Below are positions 4,988-7,677 of a DNA stretch of 7,677 nt, piece by piece; position 1 is the stretch's first letter, and each line of letters opens with the position of its first letter. The notes beneath the pieces are model-generated. The model was not told where the DNA came from. It saw nothing but the letters and a program-made list of their open reading frames with translations, and ran no database searches. A program made the position numbers and the translations under genes. The stretch is from Euryarchaeota archaeon UBA605 (GTDB lineage: Archaea > Thermoplasmatota > Poseidoniia > Poseidoniales > Thalassarchaeaceae), in assembly GCA_002504905.1 (NCBI GenBank), contig DATY01000028.1:1-7677 (forward strand). Direction: 5' to 3'.

Positions 4988-6250
4988 TCAACAATTATTT
5001 ACTTTAGTCCAAGATTCTTCACTGCTTTCCGATTCATCAAATAAGTAATATGACGTGTGCGATAAATCGCCGGCATTATTCGCATATCCATAACTCAAAC
5101 TAATATCTAAATGGTAGCAGCCATAATCACTCTCTGACCAATCAGACTTAGGGATTACTATGTTTCCTTCACCCACTTCGATATTACTCTCAGATCCCAT
5201 TAATGCAATCTCAGAACCAAATAAGCCAACGTTACTCATGTAACCACTGCCATATTGGCCACCCATACCATCCCAAGTTGCTTCACCATATGGTCCAAAT
5301 CCATCTGAAAAACCACCATTTACAGTAACTTCAGGATATTCAATTGCATCTGATTCACCATCAAGAGATAGAGTAGCGGTGAAAGAGTAGTCAGCATATG
5401 GTAGAGCACCTGGAATAGAACTTGAAGAACTAATTCCCACATATGCAGATAATGAAATTCCGGAGACACATCTATCCATCGAACCACAATCATCAGAATT
5501 AGTGGACATGGAGGGCGTAGCTACAGAAAATAATGAAGTAATATCTCTTGATAGAACTAAAGAGTCTAAAGCGATATCTTCAACAATAGTATCACCATTA
5601 TCAATATTAATCGTCATAGTATATACTGAATCTGAACTAGGTAATGCATTCCCTGAATAAAAATCTGAGGTCTGTATTGTAAATATTCCATAATCCCCTA
5701 AGCCGTCACTCTTATCGATATTGAATGTATAATCATTAGACCAAGTTGAAGACGATCCATGATAGATTGTTACAAGTGCGTCGTGGCTTCCACTACCTCC
5801 ATTTTGTCTAATTTTGATTTCAAGCTCTTCACCTGATTCATCAAAATCTACATCTCCAACTGAAATATCTCCTACCAAAAATGTAGACAATAACAATGGG
5901 AGACCGAGTAAAATGATGTAAGTTCCAAAAATTGCAAAGGATTTTTTCATATCTATCCCATTGCCCCCGGCAAATGCAGGTATACCCATTTTTAATTTCC
6001 ACCAAACAAAAGCCAAAGAGGCAATCATAATTATTGGTGAGAGAATATTTAGTGAGATAAAATCTAGATATATCCCAAACCACATTACAATAAAGAATGG
6101 AGCAATTGCACCGTAGGATAGAGTAATTGCAATTTCTTTTAATGATGAAGTATTACTTTCAGATATTATAGCTGCATCAACTAATGTATCACTTATTTCA
6201 CCTTCAGATTTCTGGGCCGCCGCCTTTTGTAAAAGTCCACTGTCACTCAT
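4988..6250 (-). CDS. Three-TM protein with large Ser/Gly/Asp-rich, probably external domain; function unknown
   Basis: From ATG 6250 the protein has 420 residues. After a polar N-tail come three hydrophobic segments at about 40-61, 66-84 and 104-126, with KLKMG and DMKK as basic loop between the second and third. The remaining 290 residues are polar, acidic and rich in Ser, Gly, Asp and Tyr, with predicted beta content and no further membrane segment; the positive-inside pattern puts this domain outside the cell. It contains four Cys: a CGSMDRC pair, one in DYGCYH and the last residue, suggesting disulfides. I recognise no family. An in-frame ATG at 6271 would add seven residues; 6250 is preferred because AAGGTGAG lies just upstream and a TATA-like block would place the transcript start inside the longer version. 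It is 88 bp downstream of the PGF surface protein. A cell-surface or envelope role is inference. Confidence 0.8.
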   Translation of the reverse strand: MSDSGLLQKAAAQKSEGEISDTLVDAAIISESNTSSLKEIAITLSYGAIAPFFIVMWFGIYLDFISLNILSPIIMIASLAFVWWKLKMGIPAFAGGNGIDMKKSFAIFGTYIILLGLPLLLSTFLVGDISVGDVDFDESGEELEIKIRQNGGSGSHDALVTIYHGSSSTWSNDYTFNIDKSDGLGDYGIFTIQTSDFYSGNALPSSDSVYTMTINIDNGDTIVEDIALDSLVLSRDITSLFSVATPSMSTNSDDCGSMDRCVSGISLSAYVGISSSSSIPGALPYADYSFTATLSLDGESDAIEYPEVTVNGGFSDGFGPYGEATWDGMGGQYGSGYMSNVGLFGSEIALMGSESNIEVGEGNIVIPKSDWSESDYGCYHLDISLSYGYANNAGDLSHTSYYLFDESESSEESWTKVNNC

Positions 6251-6253
6251 CTG

Positions 6254-6264
6254 GCACTCACCTT
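6254..6264 (-). promoter_or_regulatory. Shine-Dalgarno deciding the start of the three-TM protein
   Basis: The minus strand reads GAAGGTGAGTGCCAG before the ATG at 6250. AAGGTGAG matches the anti-SD well at a spacing of about seven bases, whereas nothing comparable precedes the ATG at 6271. Confidence 0.55.
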
Positions 6265-6274
6265 CAGTCATCTA

Positions 6275-6286
6275 CGATAAATTATT
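6275..6286 (-). promoter_or_regulatory. TATA-like element before the three-TM protein gene
   Basis: The minus strand reads AATAATTTATCG. Transcription some 25 bases downstream of its centre would begin near 6255, between the two candidate start codons and close to the 6250 ATG. The TATA match is moderate. It supports separate transcription from the upstream surface-protein gene. Confidence 0.35.
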
Positions 6287-6294
6287 GGTTATCA

Positions 6295-6336
6295 ACCCGT
6301 TGACAGATACAGTCAATTTACAGTGTTAAAACGGGT
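6295..6336. repeat. Nested inverted repeats in the spacer between the two surface-protein genes
   Basis: ACCCGTT (6295-6301) and AACGGGT (6330-6336) are exact 7-bp inverted repeats 28 bases apart. Overlapping the left arm is a 15-bp dyad, TGACAGATACAGTCA (6301-6315), symmetric except at A/T positions. The outer pair could fold as a weak hairpin after the stop at 6339; the inner dyad could be an operator just upstream of the TATA-like element. Confidence 0.4.
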
Positions 6337-6338
6337 AA

Positions 6339-7283
6339 TTAGAACAAACGAGAATCAAGAACTCTTAGTTCTCCATCATCATCTTCATCATCATTATCGT
6401 AAACTCTGAATCTTCCTGCAATTGCTGCCGCTGCTAGGGCTGTAATCATTGTGGTTCCAATTAATTCAAAGCCAGGAAGGTACACTCCACGGATGTAAAG
6501 AGTTACTGATTGGATTTGAGAATTAGGGATTCCTTCAGTCCGAACGGAATAGTCAGAAGTTGCTTTGAACTGTAAATTGTAATATTTATCGGTCCATCCT
6601 TGATTTTTTGGAGTTCTGATTTGGACTCTAACTTTTTCTGGAGGTGATTTAGATTCTATCTCGACATTTACTAGAGGTAAGCTGAGAGTAAATCCTTCAT
6701 CACTAAGTTCGTCATAGTTTGCAATTTCTATATTCATTCGATCTAATGCGTTTCCGTCATTGTATACATCATATGAAACCATATAATCAACTTTAGGCCT
6801 TAACTGTATGAATGCAAGTTCAGAAGCAACTCTTAGTCTGCTGAATTGTTTAACTACTGCTAGAACCTTGTATGTTGTAGGAGTTCCTGGGTAAGCAACT
6901 CCATTTGCTTGTGATACTGTAGCAGTAATGGAAATCTGATGCTGTCCTTCAGCCATTTGTAAGTCTCCTCTCAAAATCACTTGGAAACTTGTTTGGAGAC
7001 CTGAACCAACTGTTAAAGAAGCCGGACCTGCTGAAACTAGAGCACCTGACTGTATAACAATGTCAACCTTAATTTGGTGAGCAGATGGATTCTCTAAATC
7101 ACAATTTACAATTGAAGTCCTAGTAGACCCAGGATATGTCTCAATGGGTTGAGGATTTTCACAGGTCAAAGACACATCGGGTGTTACTCCCTGAGCATGT
7201 ACTGCTGCTGCACCAGCCCACATACTTAGAAAGTAAACTGCCAGTAATATTAGGACAGGTCTTACTGAGCGGGCAGATGTCAT
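6339..7283 (-). CDS. Secreted surface protein with Ig-like domains and PGF-containing C-terminal anchor
   Basis: A 314-residue exported protein. The N-terminus is a Sec signal peptide: basic start (SARSVRP), hydrophobic core 9-27 and likely cleavage at VHA|Q (30/31). Residues 35-260 are beta-rich, with NPSAHQIKVDIVIQSGA and SYDVYNDGNALDRMNIEI resembling the alternating strands of NEW3/CARDB-type Ig folds; Cys41 and Cys61 could form a disulfide. The C-terminus has LPGFE (269-273), a hydrophobic segment to about 290, Arg at 291 and 293, then an acidic tail DNDDEDDDGE (296-305). LPGF followed by a TM and Arg resembles PGF-CTERM signals cut by archaeosortase, but the 24-residue acidic tail is longer than usual, so it may instead be a plain TM anchor with cytosolic tail. 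No SD; a TATA box sits 27 bases upstream, indicating a leaderless mRNA. Exact ligand or role unknown. Confidence 0.85.
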   Translation of the reverse strand: MTSARSVRPVLILLAVYFLSMWAGAAAVHAQGVTPDVSLTCENPQPIETYPGSTRTSIVNCDLENPSAHQIKVDIVIQSGALVSAGPASLTVGSGLQTSFQVILRGDLQMAEGQHQISITATVSQANGVAYPGTPTTYKVLAVVKQFSRLRVASELAFIQLRPKVDYMVSYDVYNDGNALDRMNIEIANYDELSDEGFTLSLPLVNVEIESKSPPEKVRVQIRTPKNQGWTDKYYNLQFKATSDYSVRTEGIPNSQIQSVTLYIRGVYLPGFELIGTTMITALAAAAIAGRFRVYDNDDEDDDGELRVLDSRLF

Positions 7284-7304
7284 AACCCCAATCCCGTGTG
7301 AAAC

Positions 7305-7315
7305 TGTATTTTAGG
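7305..7315 (-). promoter_or_regulatory. TATA box of the PGF surface-protein gene
   Basis: The minus strand reads CCTAAAATACA, with TAAAATA centred about 27 bases upstream of the ATG at 7283. Sequence and spacing both fit an archaeal promoter making a leaderless transcript, and no SD precedes the ATG. This is the best protein-gene promoter in the window. Confidence 0.55.
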
Positions 7316-7380
7316 GTTCTCACTATTAGAGCATGAAAAAATAATGAAATAACAGTTATCTGAGAAAATGGATATGTGCT

Positions 7381-7391
7381 AAAAATTAAAA
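7381..7391 (-). terminator. T-rich terminator after the CAT tRNA
   Basis: The minus strand reads TTTTAATTTTT beginning 14 bases after the encoded CCA. Such T tracts terminate archaeal tRNA transcripts. No stem precedes it. Confidence 0.4.
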
Positions 7392-7404
7392 TTCAGGGCT
7401 ATTA

Positions 7405-7481
7405 TGGTGGACCCGACCGGATTTGAACCGATGGCCACTCGGTTATGAGCCGAGCGCTCTAACCAACTGAGCTACGGGTCC
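7405..7481 (-). tRNA. tRNA with CAT anticodon (elongator tRNA-Met or tRNA-Ile2)
   Basis: The acceptor stem GGACCCG (7481-7475) pairs perfectly with CGGGTCC (7415-7409), followed by discriminator A and encoded CCA (7407-7405). The anticodon arm CTCGG/CCGAG closes the loop CTCATAA, with anticodon CAT at 7447-7445. The T arm is ATCGG-TTCAAAT-CCGGT and the D arm is TAGCTCAGTTGGTTAGAGC. The initiator is excluded because the first pair is G:C rather than A:U and the three stacked G:C pairs of the anticodon stem are absent. Sequence alone does not cleanly separate elongator Met from the Ile tRNA whose C34 is modified to agmatidine to read AUA. The G1-G2 start resembles Ile2 tRNAs, but I leave it open. 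No intron. Confidence 0.93.
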
Positions 7482-7542
7482 TTGGAATGACTCGAATGCG
7501 ACTCAGAGATGAACCTTATTATCTAACAAATAGGAAAATGAT

Positions 7543-7677
7543 TCATAATTTACTTCTGAAAATAACAAATGTTATCAAAATTATCACAAATACAGACAAT
7601 AAAGTTACATTATCAGAGTTCTCAACCTGATAGCGTTTTGTATCAAAGGGGAATGAGTCTGAATTATCACCAACTCC
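7543..7677 (-). CDS. C-terminal 44 residues of a membrane-anchored protein (runs off the right edge)
   Basis: On the minus strand one frame is open from the window edge to a TGA at 7545-7543. The peptide begins GVGDNSDSFPFDTKRYQVEN, continues SDN and then has a hydrophobic segment of about 16 residues (TLLSVFVIILITFVIF), ending with a basic RSKL. A polar, Asn/Asp/Ser-rich stretch followed by a C-terminal TM and a short basic tail is the usual end of an archaeal surface protein with its body outside the cell. There is no PGF motif. The codon-level pattern of hydrophobic residues ending in positive charge makes chance unlikely, but the piece is short. It lies 61 bp upstream of the CAT tRNA on the same strand. 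The identity of the protein cannot be told from this piece. Confidence 0.65.
   Translation of the reverse strand, partial: GVGDNSDSFPFDTKRYQVENSDNVTLLSVFVIILITFVIFRSKL

Noticed and set aside
5841..6083. Minus-strand frame of 80 codons within the three-TM protein gene
   Set aside because: Different frame of the same strand; its hydrophobic and aromatic residues come from reading membrane-segment codons out of frame.

Overview
This AT-rich window looks like a marine archaeal genome, most likely Marine Group II (Ca. Poseidoniales) or a close Thermoplasmatota relative. The archaeal signals are a UbiA-family prenyltransferase of the ether-lipid type, a GPN-loop GTPase, TATA-like elements at leaderless spacing, tRNA genes in archaeal style with encoded CCA, and a secreted protein ending in a PGF-type C-terminal segment. 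The assignment rests on gene content and remembered family features, not on a search.

Left part (1-3682). A proline-rich tandem-repeat protein runs leftward off the window edge (minus strand). It is divergent from a plus-strand pair: a GPN-loop GTPase (410-1252) overlapping ornithine carbamoyltransferase argF (1242-2195). argF meets, tail to tail with a 9-bp overlap, a minus-strand cluster that in transcription order reads: 98-aa unknown protein (3682-3386), 82-aa probable winged-helix protein (3385-3137, GTG start immediately after the preceding stop), and a UbiA-family geranylgeranyl transferase for archaeal membrane lipids (3089-2187).

Middle part (3683-4982). A short divergent spacer leads to tRNA-Glu(CTC) and then a full-length GMP reductase, guaC, on the plus strand. 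guaC ends only 5 bp from the stop of the next minus-strand gene.

Right part (4983-7677). Everything here is on the minus strand. In transcription order it holds the last 44 codons of a membrane-anchored protein entering from the right edge (7677-7543), a CAT-anticodon tRNA (Met elongator or Ile2), a secreted/surface protein with signal peptide and PGF-containing C-terminal anchor, and a three-TM protein with a large Ser/Gly/Asp-rich, probably external domain.

The recognised genes are core metabolism (arginine, purine salvage, ether lipids) and translation. The less familiar material is the cell-surface set at the right, the small-protein pair upstream of ubiA and the polyproline repeat protein. 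I see no mobile element, CRISPR array, phage gene or clear multi-gene novel system.
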